A stretch of DNA of 33,975 nt from Parcubacteria group bacterium (GCA_028286505.1 JAQBRK010000024.1:1-33975); one strand, 5' to 3'. Shown: positions 15,688 through 23,445, counted from the first letter of the stretch. Notes: generated by a model not told the origin, from the sequence alone. Numbers and translations are program-made.

Positions 15688-16380
15688 TTATTTCTTCGTT
15701 GTCGTCGATGCGGTGGAAGTAGCGAACAAAGCCTTCGGGAATTCTTTCTCGAATTCTTCGAGCGTTGAGAATCCGTAGGAGCGTTTACCGTTTATCACGA
15801 AGGCAGGGAAGTTCTGTTGGACCTTCTCTACGGCCTCCAGGGTCCTTAGGGCTCCTAGATCGAGGTCATAGTCGAACGAGTACACACGAAGGCTTGGATA
15901 GGTCTGACGGAGGTAGGAAAGGGCATAACCTGCGCGGTCACAATCGGTACAGGTTCCCGGGACGTTCGAATAGAAGTAGAGCGCGACGGTGGGAGTGATA
16001 TGGCAAGTGGTGGCGAGGCGCTTCGTAAGAAGGTAATCCCGTATTTGGAGCAGTGTGTACTGTTTCTTGAGCTCGATTACCTGGGCGTTCTTGCTTCCCA
16101 GACGCGCCTCCGTGCTCGAGAGCCTATCGCCGAGCGTGCTCACTTCTTGCGAGAGTTCGTTGCCGGAGGCGATGTCTTCGCACGGTGCGTTCTCGAGGAG
16201 GGAGAACTGCGTCTCAAGCGAAAGGGTATCGGTCGCAAGCTGGCTCTGAATCGCGGTTAATTCCGAAAGGCGCTGGCGATCAAGGTAGTTGATGGCATAG
16301 ACGACGGTACCGATAATGAGCGCGGTTATCGCAAGCGCGAGTAGGGCATTTTTGAGAGCGAGCGGTGTGTTCTTAAGCAT
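15688..16380 (-). CDS. Membrane-anchored thioredoxin-like protein
   Basis: The 230 residues have an N-terminal membrane helix (about 9-31), a coiled coil (about 35-115) and a thioredoxin-fold domain (about 130-215) facing outside. The redox motif is Cys144-Thr-Asp-Cys147 in VPGTCTDCDRAG, and FPAFVING has the Pro expected at the cis-Pro position. It may form or isomerise disulfides in exported proteins, which fits the many paired cysteines of the surface proteins in this window; that link is inference. TAGTAT (plus 16387-16392) lies 6 nt before the ATG, so a leaderless message is likely. The C-terminus is a Thr/Ser/Lys tail. Additional cysteines (about 67 and 126) lie in the coiled-coil part. 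Confidence 0.8.
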   Translation of the reverse strand: MLKNTPLALKNALLALAITALIIGTVVYAINYLDRQRLSELTAIQSQLATDTLSLETQFSLLENAPCEDIASGNELSQEVSTLGDRLSSTEARLGSKNAQVIELKKQYTLLQIRDYLLTKRLATTCHITPTVALYFYSNVPGTCTDCDRAGYALSYLRQTYPSLRVYSFDYDLDLGALRTLEAVEKVQQNFPAFVINGKRSYGFSTLEEFEKEFPKALFATSTASTTTKK

Positions 16381-16423
16381 ATCGAGATACTACCAGTAAT
16401 TACGCATGCTCAAAAGCGAGATA

Positions 16424-16535
16424 CTGAGTAGTCTTGGGAAGACTGCTCAGGGAATTTCGAGGCGAGAGCGAGGAGTGAAGCGAGGCGTATGTGACTATAC
16501 GGCGAGTGAACACTGGAGCGAGCAACAAAGCAGAT
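16424..16535 (-). repeat. Hairpin plus reverse-orientation subfamily II element
   Basis: At 16461-16535 the sequence gaggagtgaagcgag, then a CGTATGTG and CTATACGG centre, then aagcagatg closely matches the reverse complement of the element at 791-857 along its whole length with a few substitutions and one inserted base. Next to it, at 16424-16450, is a separate 12-bp hairpin (CTGAGTAGTCTT/AAGACTGCTCAG, loop GGG, one wobble pair). Together they fill the gap between two minus-strand genes. Confidence 0.7.
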
Positions 16536-16555
16536 GCTCGCTTTTGACATGCGTT

Positions 16556-17794
16556 CTAGCGCCATGCCCGACGCGTGCCCGTAATAACGTCGAATAAAGA
16601 ACGGATGACCCAGAACGGTGCAATGAAAGCATACAGAAAAGTGTACCCTACAAGACCCATCGTAAGGTCCGTATCGGTCTTCGAAACGCTTCGGCCTATG
16701 AGCACGAAGCTGGTAGAAAGTACGAGTACGACGAAGCTGATAACGGTAATGAAACTTATCGGGGAGTAGAACCATTCGAGCGAGAAGCGCGGCATGAGGA
16801 TATATGCGAGTGGTACCCCCGAGGTGACGGTGAAAGTGTGGAATACGTCACTCGCCACTTGGCCGAGCGCGAGGAAGAAGAGTGCCATGCCTCCTATGAC
16901 CGCCACGAAACCTAGTGGAAGAATCATGATACCTAGCACACCGTACTTCGGGTTACCTACGAGGTCACGGTAATCCGTAAGTACGTTACGCAAGAAGCCC
17001 GTGGTCCAACGGGTACGCTGCTTGATAAGGCGAGGCACTGATTTAGGTACTTTGGTAAAGACGCGCGCGCGCGGCGCGTTCTCAATTTCATAGCCCGCGC
17101 GCTGCATGCGCAACGCCATTTCCATGTCCTCTGCCTGATGCGCGTGACGGAAACCGCCTATCTCGTCGATGACGGATTTGCGATACAGCGAGAAGGGGCC
17201 AGGCGTCACATAAATACCGTTCACTGCAGAAAGCGCATGGCGGAGAGCTATGCCGAAGATATATTCTGCATTCTGCATGCGCTCAAGCAGCGACTTCGGT
17301 TGGAATACGGACATCGCGGGAGTAGAAGCCGAAACATGTGGGTCAGCGAATGCGGCCATCATCTCGCGGAGTGCGTCCGGAGCGACGAATGAATCGGCGT
17401 CGAGGCAGCCGACGAATTCGCAGTCGTCAGCTATATCGATACCGGCATTTATGGCAGTGTGCTTTCCACCGTTTTCTTTGTGCAGAACGGTTATCTGCGG
17501 ATTACTCACGTAGCCGTCCATGACCTGTTGCGTCGAGTCGGTCGAACCGTCGTTGACGAGAATGATGCGAAGCCGGTCCTTCGGGTATTCAAGATTGAGG
17601 AGGGATTCGACCGTGCCGCCGATGGTGCTTTCCTCATTCCAGCAAGGAACGATGATGGCGACCTTGGGAGTGGCGTCGGTCGCCGGGCGGTTACGGCGGG
17701 CACGTGCGGGAGCGGAGAGGAAGGTGAGCAGCATGAAGACCTCGAAATAGAGTCCGAGGAAAATAAAGGGGTAGGCCAGTACTTCTAAATGCAT
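16556..17794 (-). CDS. Family 2 membrane glycosyltransferase (processive, PgaC/BcsA-like)
   Basis: This is probably a membrane enzyme that builds and may export a polysaccharide from a nucleotide sugar. The 412 residues have an N-terminal membrane helix (about 5-28), a GT-A domain with IIVPCWNEE, VNDGSTDST, CLDADSF (DxD-type metal site), QAEDMEMA (catalytic acid region) and QRTRW (the QxxRW signature of processive GT2 enzymes), then three or four C-terminal membrane helices. The product cannot be told; poly-N-acetylglucosamine and hyaluronan synthases share this layout. No modifying or export genes are adjacent. The start is the first ATG; no Shine-Dalgarno site is clear, and TATTTT 16 nt upstream is a possible -10 box. 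Confidence 0.85.
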   Translation of the reverse strand: MHLEVLAYPFIFLGLYFEVFMLLTFLSAPARARRNRPATDATPKVAIIVPCWNEESTIGGTVESLLNLEYPKDRLRIILVNDGSTDSTQQVMDGYVSNPQITVLHKENGGKHTAINAGIDIADDCEFVGCLDADSFVAPDALREMMAAFADPHVSASTPAMSVFQPKSLLERMQNAEYIFGIALRHALSAVNGIYVTPGPFSLYRKSVIDEIGGFRHAHQAEDMEMALRMQRAGYEIENAPRARVFTKVPKSVPRLIKQRTRWTTGFLRNVLTDYRDLVGNPKYGVLGIMILPLGFVAVIGGMALFFLALGQVASDVFHTFTVTSGVPLAYILMPRFSLEWFYSPISFITVISFVVLVLSTSFVLIGRSVSKTDTDLTMGLVGYTFLYAFIAPFWVIRSLFDVITGTRRAWR

Positions 17795-17823
17795 AAGCGA
17801 CGGACCCGCTAAAATAATCGCCA

Positions 17824-17900
17824 GCTTCGTTACGGCCTCCTGCCCAGCTCATTCGTCGTACCGTGAGTACGCCTGCTTCGCTGGTCTGTCCGCGCCTTGC
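17824..17900. repeat. Intergenic hairpin element, subfamily I variant
   Basis: It shares gcttcgtt at the start, TTCGTCGTAC and GTACGCCTGCTTCG around the centre, and CTGTCCGCGCCTTGC at the end with the element at 11342-11418. The core differs: CGTAC-CGTGA-GTACG (17857-17871). Arms CCAGC/GCTGG are compensatory with CCCGC/GCGGG in the other copy, so pairing is kept while sequence changes. It lies between divergent genes (glycosyltransferase and pheS), so it is not limited to gene ends. Confidence 0.75.
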
Positions 17901-17973
17901 CGGCACTCATTTTCGCCGCGTCCTATAGTGGGAGCATAGCAAATATAGCCTGTTTATTCTAGTTTTTGGCGTG

Positions 17974-17979
17974 TATACT
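17974..17979 (+). promoter_or_regulatory. -10 box of the pheS operon
   Basis: TATACT ends 8 nt before the ATG of pheS, pointing to a leaderless message. The -35 region (TGTTTA at 17951-17956) is weak. Confidence 0.55.
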
Positions 17980-17987
17980 GGCCCTAT

Positions 17988-18710
17988 ATGCCGGAAGGGA
18001 GCTTGCACCCCATAAGCGTCGCCATCCGCGAGTTTGCGGAGATTTTCGGCCGTATGGGCTTCGATATTGCCTACGGCCCCGAGCTTGAAGAGGAGTGGTA
18101 CAACTTCACCGCGCTCAACATGCCTCCTGACCACCCTGCGCGCGATATGCAGGACACGTTCTGGACAAAGGAATCGACACCGCGTGTACCGCGCACCCAT
18201 ACCACCTCGGTCACCATCCGCCTGCTTGAGAAAATGGCAAAGGAAGGCCTCACTACCTATCGAGCGATAGCTCCTGCAAAAGTCTTCCGTAACGAAGCAA
18301 CGGACATGACCCATGAGGCGCAATTCTTCCAGCTCGACGGGTTTGCCGTCGGTCCCGATATCACGCTCGCGCATTTGAAAGGAACGTTCGGTCGTTTCTA
18401 TAAGGAATATTTCGGTCCCGATGCGCAGGTACGTTTTCGTCCAAGTTACTTTCCGTTCACCGAACCGTCGGTCGAAGTCGACATGTGGTTCCAGCCGGAA
18501 GGTAAAGAGGGACGTTGGCTTGAGATGTGCGGAGCGGGCATGCTGCATCCCAACGTCATCAAGAATGCCGGACTAGACCCGGAAAAGATTCAAGGTTTCG
18601 CGTGGGGCGGTGGTCTCGAGCGTTTGGTGATGGTGAAATATGGCATTCCTGACGTCCGCCTCTTCCATTCGGGGGATATCCGTTTTACGGAGGGCTTTTC
18701 AAAAGTATAA
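17988..18710 (+). CDS. pheS: Phenylalanyl-tRNA synthetase alpha subunit, catalytic domain only
   Basis: PheS charges tRNA-Phe with phenylalanine as part of an alpha2-beta2 enzyme. The 240 residues start at the class II catalytic core (GSLHPISVAIREF) and show motif 2 (KVFRNEATDMTHEAQFFQLDGF), FRPSYFPFTEPSVEVD and motif 3 (GFAWGGGLERLVMVKYGI). The N-terminal coiled-coil arm of about 85-100 residues that binds tRNA in standard PheS is absent. This is not a missed start: the TATACT box lies right before the ATG and no upstream frame carries the arm. pheT follows after 2 nt, and its tRNA-binding domain is also missing, so the whole enzyme looks reduced. Confidence 0.93.
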   Translation: MPEGSLHPISVAIREFAEIFGRMGFDIAYGPELEEEWYNFTALNMPPDHPARDMQDTFWTKESTPRVPRTHTTSVTIRLLEKMAKEGLTTYRAIAPAKVFRNEATDMTHEAQFFQLDGFAVGPDITLAHLKGTFGRFYKEYFGPDAQVRFRPSYFPFTEPSVEVDMWFQPEGKEGRWLEMCGAGMLHPNVIKNAGLDPEKIQGFAWGGGLERLVMVKYGIPDVRLFHSGDIRFTEGFSKV

Positions 18711-18712
18711 CC

Positions 18713-20611
18713 ATGAAAATTTCCCGCACGTGGCTGCAGAAGTATTTCACCGACCCGCTTCCGGAAGCGGATGTCATTTCGGATGCGCTGACCTTCCATG
18801 TGGCCGAAGTCGAAGAAGTTACGCCCGAGTACTTCGACGTAAAAATCCTCCCGGACCGCGCCGCCTATATGCTTTCGCATCGCGGTGTCGCGCTCGAGCT
18901 CGCTGCAGCGCTCGGCGTGCCGCTTGCGCACGACCCGCTTCGTGAGGAAGTAGGGGAATTTCCCAAGACCGATGCGGTCTCGGTTTCCATAGAAGATGAA
19001 ACCGCATGCACGCGCTACATGGCAGGTCTCGTGCGAGGCGTACACGTTGGTCCCTCACCGGAGTGGTTGAAGTCGGCTCTTGAGTCGATAGGTCAGCGCT
19101 CGATTAATAATGTCGTGGACGCGACCAACTACGTGATGCTTAACGTAGGTCAGCCGCTGCATGCGTTCGATGCGAATAAGATTTCGAGCGAAAACGGTAC
19201 TCATGCGGTTGCTATACGAGCGGCAACCGAAGGCGAGAAAATAACTTCGCTCACGGGAGACGAATACGAACTCTCATCGACGACACTTCTCATTACGGAC
19301 GGCGGCACGGGCGCTCCGCTCGGTATTGCGGGCGTGAAGGGTGGGAAGCTCGCGCAGATAGACGACGCAACGACCGACCTCATCATCGAATCCGCGAATT
19401 TCGACGGTACGCTCGTACGACGTACCTCGCAGGCCCTCAAGCTTTGGACCGATGCCAGCCTCCGTTTCCAGAACCGCCCGTCGCCGGTACTTGCGAGCTA
19501 CGCCATGCGCGACGTCATCGCGCTTATCACGGACATTGCCGGAGGAGAACTCGTGGGCGTGGTTGATGCCTATCCGACTCTGTCAGAAACTATTCCGGTC
19601 ACGACATCGGTAGAAAAGATAAACGCACGTCTCGGCTCCTCATTCGTTCGAGAGGATGTTACGCGTGTCTTCGATACGCTCGGCTTTACGTACACCGAAG
19701 CAGAAGGAACGTTCACGGTGCTCCCACCCTTCGAACGACGCGACATCGTCATTGGGGAAGACCTTGCCGAAGAGGTAGGCCGCGTCGTCGGATACGACAC
19801 CATTCCCGCGACCGATCTGCCGGGCGTGCCGCAGCTCCCGAACCAAAGCGAATTCCGCGGTATCGAACGCGTTAAGGATTTCCTCGTCGAGCGCGGATTC
19901 ATCGAGGTCAGTACGCAGTCATTCGGGACCGAGGGCGATATTAAGCTCGAAAACCCGCTGCAAGACGACCGGCCCTGGCTGCGGGCATCACTTCTACCGA
20001 CCTTGCGTGACGCTCTCGTGCGCGCCGTACAGAATGCACCGCGCGTACTTGGTCCCGCACCTATCGTGAAGGTCTTCGAAGTCGGTAACACCTTCACCAA
20101 GGATGGAGAGTTCCTGCTTGTCGGGCTTGCTGCACGCGCGCTTGAAGGGAAAGGAGCCGAAGAGGCCCTGAAAGAATACGCAGCTACTATCCAGCAGGAA
20201 CTGCTTCAAAGTCCCGGTCACACGCATTTCTCACTCGACGGGAAATCGGTCGAGGTAGTACTTTCCTACGAAGACCTGGAGCGTCTCGGAGCCGATTACG
20301 AACCGAAGAAAGCCGTCCTTGGCGCTTACCATTCTTTTTCGGTGTATCCCTTCGCGCTTCGCGACATCGCCGTCTGGACACCCGCAGGTACCCAAAGCGA
20401 TTCCGTTGCGGAGCTCATTACAAAAGAAGCCGGAGAGCTTTTACTGCGCATTGACCAATTCGATAGCTTTGAAAAAGAGGGACGTGTTTCCTACGCGTTC
20501 CGTCTCGTATTCGAATCGAAGGAAAAGACCCTTTCGGACGCGGACCTCAATCCCGTTATGGAAAATGTAACCGCGACCCTTAATGCCCAGGGTGGATTCG
20601 AAGTTCGCTAG
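18713..20611 (+). CDS. pheT: Phenylalanyl-tRNA synthetase beta subunit lacking the EMAP domain
   Basis: PheT is the structural and editing partner of PheS. The 632 residues (about 790-800 is usual) begin with the B1 segment (MKISRTWLQKYF...AEVEEV) and pass directly to LPDRAAYMLSHRGVALELAAALG, so the inserted tRNA-binding OB domain is missing. B3/B4 (SINNVVDATNYVMLNVGQPLHAFD; GIAGVKGG), B5, the catalytic-like core and a C-terminal FDX-ACB anticodon-binding domain (YPFALRDIAVW onward, about 545-632) are present. The gene starts 2 nt after pheS; the next gene starts 1 nt after its stop. With the short PheS this suggests altered tRNA-Phe recognition. Confidence 0.93.
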   Translation: MKISRTWLQKYFTDPLPEADVISDALTFHVAEVEEVTPEYFDVKILPDRAAYMLSHRGVALELAAALGVPLAHDPLREEVGEFPKTDAVSVSIEDETACTRYMAGLVRGVHVGPSPEWLKSALESIGQRSINNVVDATNYVMLNVGQPLHAFDANKISSENGTHAVAIRAATEGEKITSLTGDEYELSSTTLLITDGGTGAPLGIAGVKGGKLAQIDDATTDLIIESANFDGTLVRRTSQALKLWTDASLRFQNRPSPVLASYAMRDVIALITDIAGGELVGVVDAYPTLSETIPVTTSVEKINARLGSSFVREDVTRVFDTLGFTYTEAEGTFTVLPPFERRDIVIGEDLAEEVGRVVGYDTIPATDLPGVPQLPNQSEFRGIERVKDFLVERGFIEVSTQSFGTEGDIKLENPLQDDRPWLRASLLPTLRDALVRAVQNAPRVLGPAPIVKVFEVGNTFTKDGEFLLVGLAARALEGKGAEEALKEYAATIQQELLQSPGHTHFSLDGKSVEVVLSYEDLERLGADYEPKKAVLGAYHSFSVYPFALRDIAVWTPAGTQSDSVAELITKEAGELLLRIDQFDSFEKEGRVSYAFRLVFESKEKTLSDADLNPVMENVTATLNAQGGFEVR

Positions 20612-20612
20612 T

Positions 20613-21239
20613 ATGGCAAAGCATCTTTATTTCGTTCGTCATGGAGAAAGCACCTCGAATAAGGAACGCGTATTCATAGGCTCGGGAGCAACCCTTACCG
20701 AGGAAGGCAAGCGTCAAGCCGAACTAGTCGCCGAGCGGTTTACGCGTATCCCGATCGACGCACTTGTTTCAAGCTCCTTTATTCGGGCACGAGAGACCGC
20801 CGAACCTATAGCTAAAATCACCGGCCTGCCGATCGAAGAGAGTGACCTGCTCATCGAGCGCCGCCTACCATCGATACAGCGTGGGAAAAGCCATGATGAC
20901 CCCGAAGCCAAAAATCTGATAACGCTCCTTATAAATAACTTCGGAACGGAAGGTTTTCGTCATTCGGACGAAGAAAATTTCGATGACATAAAAAAACGAG
21001 CACTGGCGGCCATCTCATTTCTTGAGAACCATCCGGCAGAGCGTCTCTGTGTTGTCAGCCATGGAATATTCCTCCGCGCACTGTTTTGCGGATTCGTTTT
21101 CGGACCGACCTTCACAGGTCACGACTTCCGGCAGGCTTTCCGTGCTATGAGCACGAGCAATACCGGTATTTCCTACATTACAATAGGTGATTATGGGTGG
21201 ACCGTTTCTTCATGGAACGACTCCAATCATCTTGGCTAG
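20613..21239 (+). CDS. Histidine phosphatase (phosphoglycerate mutase-like)
   Basis: The 208 residues carry the superfamily signature YFVRHGESTSN (His10, phosphorylated in the reaction), the second arginine region SSSFIRARETA and the late VVSHGIFLRALF. The substrate is not clear: this GpmB/CobC/PhoE-like group includes mutases and phosphatases. The ATG at 20613 is chosen because it is 1 nt after the pheT stop and places MAKHLYFVRHG at the standard distance; earlier in-frame ATG codons lie inside pheT. The folB start follows its stop after 1 nt, so it belongs to the pheS operon. It could remove phosphate from a small metabolite or act in pterin or nucleotide turnover with its neighbours. Confidence 0.83.
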   Translation: MAKHLYFVRHGESTSNKERVFIGSGATLTEEGKRQAELVAERFTRIPIDALVSSSFIRARETAEPIAKITGLPIEESDLLIERRLPSIQRGKSHDDPEAKNLITLLINNFGTEGFRHSDEENFDDIKKRALAAISFLENHPAERLCVVSHGIFLRALFCGFVFGPTFTGHDFRQAFRAMSTSNTGISYITIGDYGWTVSSWNDSNHLG

Positions 21240-21240
21240 T

Positions 21241-21588
21241 ATGGATTACCTCACCATAGACTCGCTGACCGTTTCCGGTGCGCATGGGCACTATCCTCAC
21301 GAGCGCGAGAAGGAACAAGAATTCGAAGTGTCGCTCCGTGTCGGTACACATCTCTTGCGGGCAGGGCAGTCGGACGCGCTCGACGACACCATCGATTACG
21401 ACGTCTTGAAACGAACGGTGCTCGACGTCTTCGCCCACGAGACGCGGTTCCTCATCGAATCACTGGCAAACGAAATAGCGGAACGGATATTGCGCGACAC
21501 GCACGCACTTGAAGTAACGATAACTATTAAAAAGAAAGAGGTCTGGGACAACGGCGTTCCGGGTGTCTGCATTACGCGTCGCGTATAA
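21241..21588 (+). CDS. folB: Dihydroneopterin aldolase (FolB family)
   Basis: FolB cleaves 7,8-dihydroneopterin to 6-hydroxymethyl-dihydropterin and glycolaldehyde in folate synthesis. The 115 residues match the family in length and pattern: DSLTVSGAHGHYPHEREKEQEFEVSL (with the Glu that binds the pterin region), DDTIDYDVLKRTV and the late ESLANEIAERIL and VTITIKKKE. It starts 1 nt after the phosphatase stop. No other folate genes are in the window, which is odd for a pathway gene; a related epimerase or a salvage step is possible. Confidence 0.85.
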   Translation: MDYLTIDSLTVSGAHGHYPHEREKEQEFEVSLRVGTHLLRAGQSDALDDTIDYDVLKRTVLDVFAHETRFLIESLANEIAERILRDTHALEVTITIKKKEVWDNGVPGVCITRRV

Positions 21589-21590
21589 GT

Positions 21591-22196
21591 ATGACCGAAC
21601 CCAAAACCATACTACTTTTCGGAAAGCCCGGATCGGGAAAAGATACGCAGCTTCCTCTCATAGAAGAATATATCCGGACTAACGATGCCACACATCCGGT
21701 CGTTACGTTCCTGTGGGCAAAGGTTAGAGACGAGTTTATGAACGGGCCGTCATTCGCACAGAAACGAACACGGGAACTTACGAGTGCCGGAGAGCTGCTG
21801 CCAAAGTTCTTGGCTCCCGCAATTTGGACTTATGCTTTGCTTGATCTTTTACACGATAACGAACATTTGATCGTGGGCGGTCTGCCACGGCAGCTTATGG
21901 AGGCAGAGCTTTTCGAATCGCTCCTTGCTTTTTATGGCAGGACCAACGTTATTGTTATAAATCTGGAAATTTCAGAAGAAGATGCAAGGACGCGTATTCG
22001 TGAACGTGCGCAAAAAGAAAATCGTGCGGACGATTCCGCTGAAGAGCGTATCGATAGACGGATGGAATGGTTCAAGACCGATACGCTTCCGGTCCTCGAG
22101 TTCTTTAAAAAAAGCGACCGTTATCGGGTCATCGATATCGATGCCGCAGGGTCAGTCGAAGAGGTCAGTGCCCGCATCGCCGAGAGCCTTACCTAA
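21591..22196 (+). CDS. Adenylate-kinase-like nucleoside monophosphate kinase
   Basis: The 201 residues show the P-loop GKPGSGKDTQ (about 11-20), SAGELLPKFL like the NMP-binding region, GGLPRQLMEAELFE matching the GFPR...Q signature, and an Arg-rich LID region (EEDARTRIRERAQKENRADDSAEERIDRRM). It probably transfers phosphate between ATP and a nucleoside monophosphate. It differs from standard Adk (Gly-Gly-Leu-Pro-Arg instead of Gly-Phe-Pro-Arg; short LID), so the substrate may differ or a second adk may exist elsewhere. It starts 2 nt after folB. Its last 45 bp overlap the end of the convergent kinase gene. Confidence 0.8.
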   Translation: MTEPKTILLFGKPGSGKDTQLPLIEEYIRTNDATHPVVTFLWAKVRDEFMNGPSFAQKRTRELTSAGELLPKFLAPAIWTYALLDLLHDNEHLIVGGLPRQLMEAELFESLLAFYGRTNVIVINLEISEEDARTRIRERAQKENRADDSAEERIDRRMEWFKTDTLPVLEFFKKSDRYRVIDIDAAGSVEEVSARIAESLT

Positions 22197-22652
22197 TTCT
22201 CCGTGGGTGTAAAGTACATCGAATCCTTCTGAAAGTTCAGGTGGTTCCTCCAGCAACTTTTTTTCCATCCATTCCATAACGTCTTCCTTCACAGAAGTAG
22301 CACGTGAACGGTTCCGTTCACGTGCTACTTCTGCAGGTACCTCGAACACTACGCCGATTATGGGAGAAGCCCCGGCTGCACGAAGCAGCTCTATCACTTC
22401 AGCACGCTTCCAGCGTTCCAGGTTCGTATTGTCGAGTATCACTCCTTGGCCGGCCTCAAGCATGGCACGTATGCGCCGGTTAGATTCTTCCCATACTTCC
22501 TGATTGTGCGATTGATCGTGGATGTCCCCGAAGAGTTCTCCGCGTATCTCGTCTTTATTGATTCGGATCAGTCCATACTGCTCCGCTATTGCAGAGAGAA
22601 GGGTGGTCTTTCCCGACCCCGGAAGCCCGATGGAGACTATCGCGAGAGGCAT
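22152..22652 (-). CDS. P-loop kinase of the polynucleotide-kinase type
   Basis: The 166 residues have Walker A GLPGSGKTT (9-17), a KDEIRGELFGD segment, VILDNTN (typical of T4 PNK-like and zeta-like kinases) and RERNRSR in the lid. The reaction is probably phosphorylation of a small molecule or nucleic acid end. The ATG at 22652 places the Walker A motif near the N-terminus as usual and lies 8 nt after TATACT on the minus strand; the longer frame to 22712 would cover that promoter. Codons for AEVARERNRSRATSV lie on a perfect 42-bp palindrome. The gene end overlaps the convergent NMP kinase gene by 45 bp and uses TGA. Confidence 0.78.
   Translation of the reverse strand: MPLAIVSIGLPGSGKTTLLSAIAEQYGLIRINKDEIRGELFGDIHDQSHNQEVWEESNRRIRAMLEAGQGVILDNTNLERWKRAEVIELLRAAGASPIIGVVFEVPAEVARERNRSRATSVKEDVMEWMEKKLLEEPPELSEGFDVLYTHGELGKALGDAGTDLFD
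22292..22333. repeat. Perfect 42-bp palindrome inside a coding region
   Basis: Arms 22292-22311 and 22314-22333 are exact 20-nt reverse complements around TT. The mRNA would form a very stable hairpin within the lid-coding part of the kinase gene. The encoded residues fit the family, so it is not simply inserted noise. A palindrome this size can also stem from a sequence or assembly artefact. Confidence 0.85.
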
Positions 22653-22660
22653 ACTACGCG

Positions 22661-22700
22661 AGTATATATTCTTGACTGAGGTGTGTAAATTAGGTACGGT
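22661..22700. promoter_or_regulatory. Overlapping divergent promoters
   Basis: For the minus strand: TTTACA (plus 22684-22689), 17-nt spacer, TATACT (plus 22661-22666), serving the kinase gene. For the plus strand: TTGACT (22672-22677), 17-nt spacer, TACGGT (22695-22700), serving the phosphatase gene. The two overlap, so only one polymerase can bind at a time and the genes may be expressed in opposition. Confidence 0.6.
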
Positions 22701-22729
22701 GCATGCGGACATCAGTGAAGAGGTGCTAC

Positions 22730-23440
22730 ATGCATAGAGACGCAGACCCCGACGTGACCGTCTTGTGCTTTCGGCATCCTCATACGGTTGCGAACGCCCA
22801 ACAGACGATCTCGAATAAAGCCACTCAGGTGCACCCTATCGGAGAGGCGCAAATCGAACACATGATCGCTACCGCACTCGCCGAAGGAGCGACACACTTC
22901 GTAACCAGCATGGCGGATCGTACGTGGGGCCCGGCCTTCCTGGCGGTTCTCAGTGAACTCGGGCGGTCGGGCGTGAGCCTTTCCTCGAGTCCGCTCTTCA
23001 ACGAATGGGAAAAACCGGTTGCCCTGCACGGACGAGGCCGGGACGAACCGCATTTAAGGGAGTACCTTCAGAAAAGGATCCGTAACTTCGGCCCTGACTA
23101 TGTGCCCGTGTACGAAGGCGAAGAGACCTACAAGGACTCGGTCAACATCGTCAAAGAGGCCTTGCTGTATTTCTCGAAGCTCGGTGAGACTCACAAGGTC
23201 ATCGCACACTTCGGGCATCGCAACCGTACGATGATGCTCAAGACCAGGGCGGTCTGGGGCTCGCTCCATCCGGACCTGTTCAAGAAATATTATTACAACT
23301 CAGGTTTCGATAACGGAGCTATGTTCAGGATCTGGTACGGACTGAAGTTCGCACCGGAAACGGGACTGGCGCCCGAGTGGGACTGGTGTACGGACGAGGG
23401 AGGGAATACTCATATCCCCCCACCGCTTCGCACGAGTTGA
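22730..23440 (+). CDS. Histidine phosphatase superfamily protein with an RHP motif
   Basis: The 236 residues contain VLCFRHPHTVANA, equivalent to the RHG motif of the superfamily but with Pro in place of Gly after the catalytic His16, SSSPLFNEWEKP, and a second histidine in IAHFGHRNRTMML. The substrate is unknown. The ATG at 22730 is chosen because GAAGAGG (22717-22723) lies 6 nt upstream and the predicted transcript starts near 22707, after the in-frame ATG at 22703. It ends with TGA and a strong terminator, so it is monocistronic. It is divergent from the kinase gene. Confidence 0.7.
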   Translation: MHRDADPDVTVLCFRHPHTVANAQQTISNKATQVHPIGEAQIEHMIATALAEGATHFVTSMADRTWGPAFLAVLSELGRSGVSLSSSPLFNEWEKPVALHGRGRDEPHLREYLQKRIRNFGPDYVPVYEGEETYKDSVNIVKEALLYFSKLGETHKVIAHFGHRNRTMMLKTRAVWGSLHPDLFKKYYYNSGFDNGAMFRIWYGLKFAPETGLAPEWDWCTDEGGNTHIPPPLRTS

Positions 23441-23445
23441 TGTAC

